Assembly: GCF_014170335.1 (NCBI RefSeq)
Contig: NZ_LZZS01000023.1
Coordinates: forward strand, 32,036-96,035
DNA: 64,000 nucleotides
Origin: Achromobacter sp. UMC46
GTDB taxonomy: Bacteria > Pseudomonadota > Gammaproteobacteria > Burkholderiales > Burkholderiaceae_B
Reading direction: 5' to 3'
In this document: positions 9,047 to 18,099 of the stretch, piece after piece
Numbering within the stretch: the stretch's first letter is position 1
Layout of the letters: each line of letters opens with the position of its first letter
Program-made: the position numbers and the translations under genes
Notes under the pieces: generated by a model
The model's input: only the letters and a program-made list of their open reading frames with translations
Databases searched by the model: none
Told to the model about the DNA's origin: nothing

Positions 9047-10686
9047 GCGACGGCCGCCTCTCGCCTGTGGCGTCCGGAGACGATGCGGGTGAAATCAGGC
9101 ACCGCCTGCACGAGTTCGCGCGTGTAGGCCTGCTCGGGTTCCTGGATGATCTGCGCGGCGGGGCCGCATTCGATGATGCGGCCTTGCTGCATGACGGCAA
9201 TGCGGTCGCACATCTGCGCCGCGACGCGCAGGTCGTGGGTGACGAACAGCATGCTGAGCTTGAACTGTTCCCGCACGCTGGCGAACAGCGCCAGGACCTG
9301 TGCCTGCACCGAGACGTCCAACGCCGAGACGGGTTCGTCGGCCACGATCAACTCGGGGTCGGACGCCAGCGCGCGGGCGATGCCGATGCGCTGGCGCTGT
9401 CCGCCGGAGAATTCATGCGGGTAGCGTTTGACCGCGTCCGGGCTAAGCCCGACCAGCCGCAGCAGTTCGGCCGCGCGCGCCTGAGCGTGGGCGGGCGCCA
9501 TGCCTTGGGCCAGGGGGCCGGCCATGATCGAACGGCCCACGGTATGCCGCGGATTCAACGACGCCTGCGGGTCCTGGAACACCATCTGGATACGGCCGGG
9601 TTCGGGCCGCGCGCCGCCCTGTGCGCCGCGGACTTTGCCGTTGAACAGGATCTGGCCGCTGTCCTGGGCCAGCAGTCCTGCAATGCACCGGCCCAATGTG
9701 GATTTGCCGGACCCGGATTCACCGACCAGCCCCAGCACTTCGCCGCGCCGCAGGCTGAAGCTGATGCCGCGCATGGCGGGGGTTTCCCGGCCGCGCCGGA
9801 ACAGGCCGCCGCCGGAAACGTAGGTCTTGCTTACGTCGCGCACGTCCAGCAGCACCGGGTGCTGCGCGGCGGCGGCGCCAACGGCGGGCATTCCATGGGG
9901 AATGGCGGCGATGAGCTTGCGCGTGTAGTCATGCCGCGGATGGCCCAGCACCTGGTCCGCGGTGCCGGCCTCGACGATCTGGCCCAGTTGCATGACCGCC
10001 ACGCGGTCGGCGATCTGCGACACCACGCCGAAGTCGTGCGTGATGAACAGCACGGCGGTGCCGCGCTTGGCCTGCAGGTCGCGGATCAGGTCCAGGATCT
10101 GCGCCTGGGTGGTCACGTCCAGGGCGGTGGTGGGTTCGTCCGCGATCAGCAGCGCGGGCTCCAGCATCAGCGCGCAGGCGATCATGACGCGTTGGCGCTG
10201 CCCGCCGGACAGCCGGCCCGGATAGCTGGCGGCGATGCCCGCCGGGTCCGGCAAGCGCACGTCGGTCAACGCCGCGATGATGCGCGCGCGCTTTTCGGCG
10301 GAAGACAGCTTGACGTGCGCGTCCAGCGCTTCTTCCAGCTGGTCGCCGATGCGCATGACGGGGTTCAGGGCCGACATCGGGTCCTGGAAGATCATGCCGA
10401 TGCGGTTGCCGCGCAGCGCGCGCCACTGCGGATCGGGCAGGGCCAGCAGGTCATGGCCCTGGAAGACGATGCTGCCCGCGACCGGGCGCACCAGGGGCTG
10501 GGGCAACAGGCCCATGACCGCGTTGGCGATCATGGATTTTCCCGAGCCGCTTTCGCCCACGATGCACAGCGTTTCGCCGCTGGCGATGGAAAGGCTGGCT
10601 TCCTTGACGGCCAGGGCGCGGTCGGCGCCGGCCGGCAGCTGGATGCTCAAGCCCCGGATGTCCAGAAGGGAAGTGGAGTCGGTCAT
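9043..10686 (-). CDS. Fused dipeptide/oligopeptide-type ABC transporter ATPase (DppD-DppF fusion)
   Basis: 547 residues with two complete nucleotide-binding domains in one chain. The first has Walker A GESGSGKSMIAN, signature LSGGQRQRV and Walker B LLIADEPTTALD. The second has GESGSGKSTLGR, FSGGQRQRIG and LIVADEPVSALD. The arrangement matches GsiA/YejF-type ATPases. The start MTDSTSLLDIRG is set by the 4-base overlap with the permease stop; the frame is open upstream but is shadow. It powers the two permeases encoded just upstream. Confidence 0.94.
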   Translation of the reverse strand: MTDSTSLLDIRGLSIQLPAGADRALAVKEASLSIASGETLCIVGESGSGKSMIANAVMGLLPQPLVRPVAGSIVFQGHDLLALPDPQWRALRGNRIGMIFQDPMSALNPVMRIGDQLEEALDAHVKLSSAEKRARIIAALTDVRLPDPAGIAASYPGRLSGGQRQRVMIACALMLEPALLIADEPTTALDVTTQAQILDLIRDLQAKRGTAVLFITHDFGVVSQIADRVAVMQLGQIVEAGTADQVLGHPRHDYTRKLIAAIPHGMPAVGAAAAQHPVLLDVRDVSKTYVSGGGLFRRGRETPAMRGISFSLRRGEVLGLVGESGSGKSTLGRCIAGLLAQDSGQILFNGKVRGAQGGARPEPGRIQMVFQDPQASLNPRHTVGRSIMAGPLAQGMAPAHAQARAAELLRLVGLSPDAVKRYPHEFSGGQRQRIGIARALASDPELIVADEPVSALDVSVQAQVLALFASVREQFKLSMLFVTHDLRVAAQMCDRIAVMQQGRIIECGPAAQIIQEPEQAYTRELVQAVPDFTRIVSGRHRREAAVA

Positions 10687-11528
10687 GCGCGGCTCCTTGC
10701 GTCCAGGCGGGTGTTCAGCCCGTCGCTCAGGCCTTCCCCGATCAGGTTCAGCGCCAGCACGGTCAGCAGGATGGCGATGCCGGGGAACAGGCTGATCCAC
10801 CAGGCCTGCCGGAGCGCGGTGCGCGCGGCGCCGATCATGTAGCCCCAGCTCATGACGTTGGGATCGCCCAGGCCCATGAAGCTCAGGCTGGATTCCAGCA
10901 GGATCGCGGTGGCCACCATCAGCGAGCCCATGACGACGATGGGGGCGGCGGCGTTGGGCAGGATCTGCGTGATGATGATGCGCAGGTTCGACTCGCCCGC
11001 CAGGTGCGCGGCATGGACGAAGTCGCGGTGGCGCAGCGTCAGGAATTCGCTGCGCACCAGGCGGGCCACGGGCGGCCACGACACCAGCGCGATGGCGGTC
11101 ACGATGGACCCCACCGACGGCTGGAAGATCGCCACCAGCACGATGGCCAGCGCAAAGCTGGGGATCGCCTGGAACAGCTCGGTGAAGCGCATCAGACTGT
11201 TGTCGATCCAGCCGCCGTAGTAGCCCGCCAATGCGCCGATCGAGACGCCGATCAGCAGGCCGGCCAGCGTGGAGATCAGCCCGATCAGTAGCGAGATGCG
11301 CGCGCCGTAGGCCAGCCCCGAACCGATGTCGCGGCCAAGCGTGTCGGTGCCGAACGGCAGGCCCGCGATGTCCAGCGGGGGCAGGAACGGGCGCTGCACC
11401 ATGGCCCAGGGGTCGTGCGCGGCGATCAGCGGGGCGCTCAGGGCAAGCAGCAGCACCGCCGCCATGACGGCCAGGCCGGCCACGGCCCCTTTGTTGCGGC
11501 GGAAGCGCCGCCAGAATCCGTTGTTCAT
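10683..11528 (-). CDS. ABC transporter permease (DppC/OppC family)
   Basis: 281-residue inner-membrane permease. The start MNNGFWRRFRRNKGAV overlaps the preceding permease stop (ATGA) and has the OppC-type N-terminal cytoplasmic stretch before TM1. The DppC periplasmic motif LPFGTDTLGRDIGSGLAYGAR is about residues 50-70. The EAA loop for contact with the ATPase is near EFLTLRHRDFVHAAHLAGESN. It forms the heterodimeric pore with the adjacent DppB-like protein. Confidence 0.93.
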   Translation of the reverse strand: MNNGFWRRFRRNKGAVAGLAVMAAVLLLALSAPLIAAHDPWAMVQRPFLPPLDIAGLPFGTDTLGRDIGSGLAYGARISLLIGLISTLAGLLIGVSIGALAGYYGGWIDNSLMRFTELFQAIPSFALAIVLVAIFQPSVGSIVTAIALVSWPPVARLVRSEFLTLRHRDFVHAAHLAGESNLRIIITQILPNAAAPIVVMGSLMVATAILLESSLSFMGLGDPNVMSWGYMIGAARTALRQAWWISLFPGIAILLTVLALNLIGEGLSDGLNTRLDARSRA

Positions 11529-12499
11529 TGCAGTTCGATCCTCGGGTCGGCCAACGTGTAGAGCAGGTCGGTGATGATGTTGAACGCCACCGCAAGCGCG
11601 GCGGTGATCAGGAACGTGCCCAGCAGCAGGTTGTAGTCGCGCTGCACCAGGGCGTCGAACATCAGGCGGCCGATGCCGGGCCATGCGAAGACGGTTTCGA
11701 TAAGCACGGTGCCGCCCACCATGGACCCGGCCTGGATGCCGGCCAGGGTGATGACCGGCAGCAGCGCATTGCGCAGGATGTGGCGCCGCTGGATGCGCCG
11801 CGGAGACAAACCCTTGGCGCGGGCGGTCTTCACGAAGTCCATCTGCGCGACCTCAAGCATGGCGGTACGCGTCATCCGGGCATAGACCGCCATGTAGAAG
11901 AGCGCCAGCGTGGCGGCAGGCAACACCAGGTGGCTGGCGATGTCGGCGGCGCGCGCAAGCCCCGCGTGCCCGGCGCCCACCGTCTCGAAGCCGAAGCCCG
12001 GCAGCCATTCAAGCTTGACGGAGAACAGCAGCACCCCCATCAGCGCCAGCCAGAAGAGCGGGGTGGCGTAGAACAGCATGGACAGGGTGCTGACCAGGCT
12101 GTCCACCCATGTCCCCGCGCGGGCGCTGGTCCAGGCGCCCAGCGCCACCCCCATCGTCAACGAGACCACGAATGCCGTCATCGTCAGCAGCAGCGTGGCG
12201 GGCAGCCGTTCGGCGATCAGGCTCATCACCGGCCGCTGCTGGCGGTAGGAGTCGCCCAGGTCCAGCCGGGCGGCGTGCGACAGGTAGTTCGCCAACTGCT
12301 GGGGCAAGGGCTTGTCCAGCCCGAAGCGTTCCCGCAACTGCGCCATGAAGACTTCGTCGGTGGCGCCAGCTTCCCCGGCCATGACGGCGGCCGGGTCGCC
12401 GGGCGCGGCGCGTATCAGCAGGAAATTGATGACCGCGATCAGGGCCAGCACCAGCAGGCCCTGGACGATCCGGCGCATCAGATAAGCAAGTTTCTTCAT
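11525..12499 (-). CDS. ABC transporter permease (DppB/OppB family)
   Basis: 324-residue permease with six predicted membrane segments. The N-terminal segment RRIVQGLLVLALIAVINFLL is typical of DppB, followed by the RAAPGDPAAVMAG motif. The EAA-like loop reads EVAQMDFVKTARAKGLSPRR (about residues 220-240), and ETVFAWPGIGRL is a family hallmark. It lies 31 bases after the substrate-binding protein gene and overlaps the next permease by 4 bases. Confidence 0.93.
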   Translation of the reverse strand: MKKLAYLMRRIVQGLLVLALIAVINFLLIRAAPGDPAAVMAGEAGATDEVFMAQLRERFGLDKPLPQQLANYLSHAARLDLGDSYRQQRPVMSLIAERLPATLLLTMTAFVVSLTMGVALGAWTSARAGTWVDSLVSTLSMLFYATPLFWLALMGVLLFSVKLEWLPGFGFETVGAGHAGLARAADIASHLVLPAATLALFYMAVYARMTRTAMLEVAQMDFVKTARAKGLSPRRIQRRHILRNALLPVITLAGIQAGSMVGGTVLIETVFAWPGIGRLMFDALVQRDYNLLLGTFLITAALAVAFNIITDLLYTLADPRIELQ

Positions 12500-12530
12500 G
12501 AAGCATTCCCCCTGTCTGGGTCGTCGCGGC

Positions 12531-14096
12531 TCAGGCCAGCGTGGCGCGCGCCAGGCTATCGTTCATGCCGATGCCCGAATTGATCAGGTTCTTGATGTTG
12601 TTGCGGTACAGCGTGGGGAATTGCAGTTCAAGCAGCCAGGCCACCGGCACGTCGTCGACCAGGATGCGCTGCGCTTCTTCGTACAGTTTGCGGCGGGCTT
12701 CCGGGTCGGCCTCGCGCGAACCGCGTTCGAACAGGTCGTCGACCTTCGGGTTGCTGTAGCCCTCGACGTTGTTCCAGGGCGAGCCCTTGGCGATCGTGGA
12801 ACTGAGGTAGTTGCGGCTGACGCCGAGCGCCGCGTCGCCATACTGGTACAGGTAGCAGAAGGCGATGTCGTAGTCCCAGTTGGCGGTCTTTTCGCTCCAG
12901 CCGGCCACGTCGGTAGCGGTCATTTCCAACTTGATGCCGGCCTCGGCCAGGTTCTGCCGGGCGATTTCGGCAAAGCGCTGCCAAGTCTCGCCATAGGGCA
13001 ACGGCAAGAGGCGCAGGGTCTGGCCCTTGTAGCCGGCTTCTTTCAGCAATTGCTTGGCGCGCGCCACGTCGCGCGGATAGCGGGTGACCTCGTCGGTGTG
13101 GTAGCGGACGGTGCTGTTGAAGGGGCCGGTCGCGACCTTGCCGAAGCCGTACCAGGCCACATTGCGCATGGCTTCGCGGTCCAGCGCATACATGATGGCG
13201 CGGCGCACGCGCACGTCGCCCAGCAGGGGGTGGCGGTTGTTCAGCCACATGAACGAGTGGGGGCCGAAGAACTCCCAGCCCTTAGTGGTGATTTCAACGT
13301 TGGGCAGGCTCTTCAAGCGCGCGATGTCGAAGTATTCGACCGTGCCGCCGGGCAGGATATCCAGCTTTCCGGATTCGAAGGCGGCGGCGCGCGACGCGGC
13401 GTCGGGAATGACGTGGAAGTAGACCGTTTCCACGCTGGGCAGGCCGGCCTCGTGGTACTGCTCGTTGCGGACCAGCTGGATGAACGAGCCGCGGCGCCAT
13501 TCTTTGAACTTGTAGGGGCCAGTGCCGATGGGCGTGTTGTTCGCCGGATTGCTCAGGTAGTCGGTGCCTTCATAGATGTGGCGCGGCACCATGGGCATCG
13601 TGCCGACTTCGAACAGGCCCAGGAACGGGCCGAAGGGGCGCGGCAGACGGAATTCGACGGTGTGGTCGTCCAGCGCCTTGATGCTGTCCACGAAGGCCAG
13701 GCCGGCGCGTAGCCGCGCATGGGTCTTGCGCAGGAACTGGTCCACGCTGAACACCACGTCATGCGCGTTGAAGGGCTTGCCGTCGTGCCACAGCACGCCT
13801 TCCTTCAGCTTGAAGGTGTAGACGGTGGCCGTGTCGTTGACGGTCCAGGACGTGGCCAGGCCCGGCATGGGCGCCAGCTTTTCGTCGTAGCGCAGCAGGC
13901 TTTCGTAGATGTTGCCCCCGATCATCTGGGTGGGGCCGTTCTGGATGATGCCCAGCATGAGCCCGGGCGGCTCAGGCTGCACGGCGATGTTCAGCACGCC
14001 GTTGCGGGCGGCCGCGGCCCAGGCGGGCAGGGCGGCGCTGCCGCTCCACCATCCGGCCGTGGCGGCGCTGGCGATCAGAAAGTCGCGTCGATTCAT
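12531..14096 (-). CDS. Periplasmic substrate-binding protein of a family-5 (peptide/opine) ABC transporter
   Basis: 521-residue solute-binding protein of the DppA/OppA (SBP_bac_5) family. The N-terminus MNRRDFLIASAATAG has a twin-arginine motif (RRDFL), so Tat export is likely. Family hallmarks include YESLLRYDEKLAPMPGLATSW and FNAHDVVFSVDQFL. Later regions (PIGTGPYKFKEW, RRAIMYALDREAM) are also canonical. Real ligands of this family range from peptides to opines, sugars and nickel. The neighbouring aldolase and hydroxyacid dehydrogenase suggest a catabolic substrate rather than a plain dipeptide (inference). Confidence 0.92.
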   Translation of the reverse strand: MNRRDFLIASAATAGWWSGSAALPAWAAAARNGVLNIAVQPEPPGLMLGIIQNGPTQMIGGNIYESLLRYDEKLAPMPGLATSWTVNDTATVYTFKLKEGVLWHDGKPFNAHDVVFSVDQFLRKTHARLRAGLAFVDSIKALDDHTVEFRLPRPFGPFLGLFEVGTMPMVPRHIYEGTDYLSNPANNTPIGTGPYKFKEWRRGSFIQLVRNEQYHEAGLPSVETVYFHVIPDAASRAAAFESGKLDILPGGTVEYFDIARLKSLPNVEITTKGWEFFGPHSFMWLNNRHPLLGDVRVRRAIMYALDREAMRNVAWYGFGKVATGPFNSTVRYHTDEVTRYPRDVARAKQLLKEAGYKGQTLRLLPLPYGETWQRFAEIARQNLAEAGIKLEMTATDVAGWSEKTANWDYDIAFCYLYQYGDAALGVSRNYLSSTIAKGSPWNNVEGYSNPKVDDLFERGSREADPEARRKLYEEAQRILVDDVPVAWLLELQFPTLYRNNIKNLINSGIGMNDSLARATLA

Positions 14097-14172
14097 GGGG
14101 TTCTCCTGGTGACGGGCCGCAGCGGCGGAAAAAATCGGGGGGCGGGAAAAGCGGGGAAGGCGGTGGGGCCGG

Positions 14173-14946
14173 TCAGGCGACGGACGGGCGCTCGACCAGC
14201 TTGAGCAGCGCGCGCCATTCGCGTTCGCTGGGGTCGGGTGCGCCGGGCAGGCGGTTGGTGTCGCCGCTGGCGTACTGGCGCGCGGTGCGCTCGCTGACTT
14301 GCGGACTGACCGGGTAGGTCGCCTGGCCGGTCGACTGGATGGCCAGCTGCACCCGGCATGCGCGGTCCAGGTTGAGCATCAGGATGAAGGCTTCGGCGAC
14401 CGTGGCGCCCGTGGTCAGCAGGCCGTGGTTGCGCAGGATCATGACCTTGTGCGGCCCCAGGTCCGCCACCAGCCGTTCGCGTTCTTCCAGGTCCAGGGCG
14501 ATGCCCTCGTAGTCGTGATAGGCCACGCGGTTGTAGAACTGCAGCGCCCATTGGTTCACCGGCTGCAGGCCGCAGGCCAGGGACGACACGGCAACGCCCG
14601 CGACCGTATGGGTGTGCAGCACGCAACCGACTTCGGGGCGCCCGCCGTGCACGGCGCTGTGGATGGTGAACCCGGCGGGATTGACGTCGTAGGGCGTGGG
14701 GGCCACCGGCCGGCCGTCCATCCCGACCTTGACCAGCGATTCCGGGGTGATGTCACGGAACAGGTGGCCGTAGGGATTGATCAGGAATACCCCCGGCTCG
14801 CCGGGCACGTGGGCCGAAATGTGCGTGTAGATGCTGTCGTCCATGCCGAAATGGGCGATCAGCCGGTAGCACGCCGCCAGGTCGTGGCGGACTTTCTGCT
14901 CGGCCGCGCTCATCGTTTCCGGCGCGGTTTCCTGGGAATTGACCAT
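14173..14946 (-). CDS. Class II aldolase/adducin-domain protein
   Basis: 257 residues with the start MVNSQETAPE, chosen because CGAGGA lies 8 bases upstream; an in-frame upstream start would add 17 residues. The family's zinc-binding histidines are present: VGCVLHTHTVAG and a later ILRNHGLLTTG. YTHISAHVPGEPG matches the substrate-phosphate/carboxylate loop region. Such proteins act as lyases or epimerases on phosphorylated or acidic sugars, or as decarboxylases; the substrate is unknown here. It heads the transporter operon and faces the GntR regulator across a promoter region with a 14-bp palindrome. Confidence 0.85.
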   Translation of the reverse strand: MVNSQETAPETMSAAEQKVRHDLAACYRLIAHFGMDDSIYTHISAHVPGEPGVFLINPYGHLFRDITPESLVKVGMDGRPVAPTPYDVNPAGFTIHSAVHGGRPEVGCVLHTHTVAGVAVSSLACGLQPVNQWALQFYNRVAYHDYEGIALDLEERERLVADLGPHKVMILRNHGLLTTGATVAEAFILMLNLDRACRVQLAIQSTGQATYPVSPQVSERTARQYASGDTNRLPGAPDPSEREWRALLKLVERPSVA

Positions 14947-15012
14947 TGATGCGTCCTCGTTGAGATCGGCTTTCAGAAGCGGCCGGATGCGAGGCATTAT
15001 GTGCTTATCGTC

Positions 15013-15026
15013 AACTGTCGACAGTT
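15013..15026. promoter_or_regulatory. Perfect 14-bp palindrome, likely GntR operator
   Basis: AACTGTCGACAGTT reads identically on both strands. It lies between the divergent aldolase (start 14946) and GntR gene (start 15113), the normal place for a FadR-subfamily operator. Confidence 0.55.
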
Positions 15027-15112
15027 AGCAGTAACACTGATATGCTGGAAAAAAACGGGGTGTTATACCGCTCACGCGCAGTCCGCCTTTCATCACCCTG
15101 ATAGAGAATTCC

Positions 15113-15838
15113 ATGACCGAGAACCCGGCCGCTTCCAGTACGTTCGAATCCGTCAATGTCCCCGACCTGGTCGGCGTGGTGGAGGACAGGCTCACCCAGG
15201 CGATCGTGCAGGGCAGGCTGCCGCCGGGCAGCCGCGTGGTCGAAGCCGAGATCGCGCGGCAGATGGCGATCAGCCGGGCGCCGGTGCGCGAGGCTTCGCG
15301 CCGCCTGGAACGCCAGGGCATCCTCGTGTCCAAGCCGCGTCGCGGGTTCTTCGTGCGCGAGATGTCCGTGCGCGAGATCGACGACCTGTTCCAGGTTCGC
15401 CTGAGCCTTGAGATGACCGCCGTGGCGGCGGCCTGCGAGCAGGCGGACGCGGCCGGCATGGCGCGCTTGTCGCAGCTGCTAGACCTGATGATCGCCGAAG
15501 CCGCCGACGCCCCCCAGCACCGCCGCATCGAACTCGACCTTAGCTTTCACACGCTGATCTGCGAACTGTCGGGCAACGCGTATCTGCTGCGCCTGTTCTC
15601 CAGCACGCAGACTGAGATGCGCATGATCATTTCGCTGATCGACAACGTCTATCAGGATCCAGAAATGGTCGCGGCCACGCACCAGCCCATCCTGGACGCA
15701 TTGGCGCGGCGCGATGTGCAGGCCGCGCAGGCCTGCATGAAGGTTCACCTGGACGATGCCTGGGAGCACGTCCGCAACCTGTTCGTCTCGCAACATGGCG
15801 CGGCGGGCGAAAAACCAAGGGGCAGCGGCAAACCATGA
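15113..15838 (+). CDS. GntR-family regulator, FCD (FadR) subfamily
   Basis: 241-residue transcription factor. The N-terminal winged helix (about 18-85) includes GRLPPGSRVVEAEIARQMAISRAPVREASRRL, the GntR signature. The C-terminal FCD domain (about 90-220) has the Asp/His ligand residues typical of metal-dependent effector pockets (DLSFHTLICELSGN and later HQPILDALARRD). It is divergent from the aldolase-ABC operon and most simply represses it until its organic-acid ligand appears (inference from family and position). Confidence 0.9.
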   Translation: MTENPAASSTFESVNVPDLVGVVEDRLTQAIVQGRLPPGSRVVEAEIARQMAISRAPVREASRRLERQGILVSKPRRGFFVREMSVREIDDLFQVRLSLEMTAVAAACEQADAAGMARLSQLLDLMIAEAADAPQHRRIELDLSFHTLICELSGNAYLLRLFSSTQTEMRMIISLIDNVYQDPEMVAATHQPILDALARRDVQAAQACMKVHLDDAWEHVRNLFVSQHGAAGEKPRGSGKP

Positions 15839-15971
15839 CAGTCGTCTAGGTCGCGCCTTGCTGGCGCATATCGGCGACCCGGCGCGCCGCGCGCTGGCCG
15901 AACGCGCCCTGGCGCGTTTCACGGGCCACGCGAAGCCGGTGTTGCGCGGCCTGCGTGCCCGCCGCGGCGCC

Positions 15972-17627
15972 TTACGGCGCGACCGTCACGAACACCGGGT
16001 TCGAATAGAACCACAGGTCGTTGTAGTTGCGCGCATTGACGGCGTTGAAGCGCGCCACGTCGTCGGCCAGGTCCACCTTGGCGTCCGGCAACGGTTCGCC
16101 GGCAGCGGTTTCGCCGGCGACGTCCACGCCCAGGTTGGTGCCGCGCAGGCGCAGGTACTGGCTCTTGTCGGCCGTCACCGTGGTCTTGATGACGTTGTTG
16201 CCATCGGCGTCCACCGTCCAGTCGGCGCGCGTGAAGCGGCCCAGCACGCGGGTCGTGGGGTTGGTGTCGGCGTCATAGCCTGGCGTGCCGGCTGCGGCGC
16301 GCGCACCGACCTCGCCCACGATCAGGTCCACGTGGTTGACGGTGGGTTTGACGTAGGTGGGGTTACCGCTTTCGATGGGGTATTCATAGTTGTTGCTGGC
16401 CGGGCTGCGGAAGCGGATGGTGACTTCCACGCGTTCGCCCTTGGCGGCCTTCAATTCCCCGCCCATGTGCACGGCGCCGCCCGTGCCCTTCGCCTGGAAG
16501 TCCAGGGCGTCGATCAGGTCGCCGAACACGCCGAACACGCGGCCGCTCTTCAGGCCCGCCATGACCGAAGCCATGTCCTTGCCGTCTTTCCACACATGCG
16601 TCTTGGCGTATTCGCCGGGCGCGTAGCCCGAACTGTAGAGGCCCGATGCGGTGCGGAAGTGGAAGTCGGAGTCCGCCACTGTCCAGATGCGGCGGCCTTC
16701 GCCCAGCAACGCGTCCCAGGTGCCACCCAGATGCGCCACCAGATAGTCCACGCCGCCGTAGGTGCGGTTGGGCAGGAAGGCATTGGTGTAGGCCGTGGCG
16801 TAACCGCCGCGGTCCGGTTCCATCTGGTTGCCCACCATGCCTTCGATGGCGAAGAAGACGTCCGGCGCCAGGTCGTTCATCTCGCGCAGTTGCGCGACGG
16901 TGTACTTGCCCGCATAGCGCGACGGATGGTTCAACAGCATATAGCTGTCGGGATGTTTGTCGCGCAGCCATTTCAGCGCGGCCAGCGAATCGGCGTGCGT
17001 CGTGAACGCACGGGTTTCGCCCGCCAGGCGCGACACCAGCAGCGGGTCGAACAGGGCGGGGTCGCGGTTGGTGAAGAGGTATTCGAATTCCGCCACCGCC
17101 TGCAGCGACTTGGCCGACAGCGGGTCATTCAAGCCGATGCCGATGTTCACGTGATCATGCGTGGGCATGTCCCATTCGAACGACGAAAAGATGATCTTGC
17201 CCGCATAGCGGCCGGCGGCCTGCGCCGTCTTGATGAACGGCACTTCGTACTGCGCCATGCCGGTGGAGAACGGGACGGAGCCGCCGGCAAGCGCCGTGCC
17301 GGTGTGGTCGCGGCCGGACAGGCGCAGGTGGTTCGAAATCGCTGCCCAATCCAGCTTGTAGCGGTCGAACGCCTGGTCCAGCGCGCTTTCCAGGCTGACT
17401 TGCGCATCGTCCGACTGGTACGTGTGCACGTGCAGGTCGCCCGCGGTCCAGGCGCCGGTCTCGACCGGCTTGGGATCGACCGGGGTGGGATCCGTCACCA
17501 CCGGCGGGGTGGGCGTGCCGGCTTCGTCATCTTCGTCGTCGCTGCCGCCGCAGGCGCTCAACAAGGTGACGCAAACCAGCGACAGGGGCATGATGGCCCG
17601 CCGCAAGCGGGATACTTCGAACTGCAT
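15972..17627 (-). CDS. PHP-domain (polymerase/histidinol phosphatase-like) lipoprotein
   Basis: 551-residue predicted lipoprotein. The start MQFEVSRLRR follows TTGGAG and opens a signal peptide with lipobox LSAC (Cys26), then an acidic/Pro linker. The body begins with the PHP metal motif DLHVHTYQSDD. Further metal-ligand candidates are in WAAISNHLRL, FEWDMPTHDHVN, LLNHPSRY and VADSDFHF. Family knowledge: PHP domains bind two or three metals and hydrolyse phosphoesters. The C-terminal third looks beta-rich. It is convergent with the GntR gene and lies outside the flanking operons, with no obvious partner. The substrate is unknown. Confidence 0.8.
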   Translation of the reverse strand: MQFEVSRLRRAIMPLSLVCVTLLSACGGSDDEDDEAGTPTPPVVTDPTPVDPKPVETGAWTAGDLHVHTYQSDDAQVSLESALDQAFDRYKLDWAAISNHLRLSGRDHTGTALAGGSVPFSTGMAQYEVPFIKTAQAAGRYAGKIIFSSFEWDMPTHDHVNIGIGLNDPLSAKSLQAVAEFEYLFTNRDPALFDPLLVSRLAGETRAFTTHADSLAALKWLRDKHPDSYMLLNHPSRYAGKYTVAQLREMNDLAPDVFFAIEGMVGNQMEPDRGGYATAYTNAFLPNRTYGGVDYLVAHLGGTWDALLGEGRRIWTVADSDFHFRTASGLYSSGYAPGEYAKTHVWKDGKDMASVMAGLKSGRVFGVFGDLIDALDFQAKGTGGAVHMGGELKAAKGERVEVTIRFRSPASNNYEYPIESGNPTYVKPTVNHVDLIVGEVGARAAAGTPGYDADTNPTTRVLGRFTRADWTVDADGNNVIKTTVTADKSQYLRLRGTNLGVDVAGETAAGEPLPDAKVDLADDVARFNAVNARNYNDLWFYSNPVFVTVAP

Positions 17628-17739
17628 GGACACACTCCAACGTCTGGCGGCATGCGAAGGGCATGGCCGCAAAGGGCGGAACTATGCAGGCGGCGGGTGA
17701 CGGGGGAATGACAGCGGCGCGGGATTTCGCGGGGACGTA

Positions 17740-18099
17740 TCAGGCCGCGTACACGCAGCCGTCTTCAATGCGCAGGGCCTGGCGGTCCAGCGCGGCACCC
17801 TGGCAGGGGCCTTCAATGCAGTGCCCGTCTTCGAAACGGAACAGCGCGGAATGATGCGCGCACATGATCACCTGGCTTTCGTAGGTCAAGACGACGCCGG
17901 GCGTGGCCGCAAGCGGCACCGAGAAGTGCGGGCAACGGTCGGCGTAGCCCCAGACCGCATCGCCGCGCCGCACCAGCACCAGCGGCCGCCCGGCGCCCGG
18001 CAGGGAAAGGGCGCCGCCATCCGGAATGTCAGCGACGCGGCACAGCCTGCGCTGGGGCGCGGCGCCCTCATTCCGGCGCACGGGGCAGGACGAAGTCAT
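17740..18099 (-). CDS. Rieske [2Fe-2S] ferredoxin-like protein
   Basis: 119 residues; the start MTSSCPVRRNEG has GAGGG six bases upstream and overlaps the dioxygenase 3' end by 32 bases. The Rieske ligands are complete: C56-P-H58 and C80-A-H-H83. Total size and lack of a signal peptide fit a cytosolic ferredoxin subunit rather than an oxygenase alpha subunit. It is the last gene of the hydroquinone cluster. It may feed electrons to an oxygenase encoded elsewhere, or keep a catabolic iron enzyme reduced (inference). Confidence 0.87.
   Translation of the reverse strand: MTSSCPVRRNEGAAPQRRLCRVADIPDGGALSLPGAGRPLVLVRRGDAVWGYADRCPHFSVPLAATPGVVLTYESQVIMCAHHSALFRFEDGHCIEGPCQGAALDRQALRIEDGCVYAA

Noticed and set aside
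9067..10842. 591-codon open frame antisense to the ABC ATPase
   Set aside because: No ribosome site or domain; the minus strand shows two complete ATPase domains.
15839..15971. Possible small gene between the GntR and PHP-lipoprotein genes
   Set aside because: No start with a ribosome site and no motif; GC-rich spacer with only weak hairpins.
15756..17711. 651-codon open frame antisense to the PHP-domain lipoprotein
   Set aside because: Compositionally biased and overlaps both GntR and PHP genes, whose motifs are clear.
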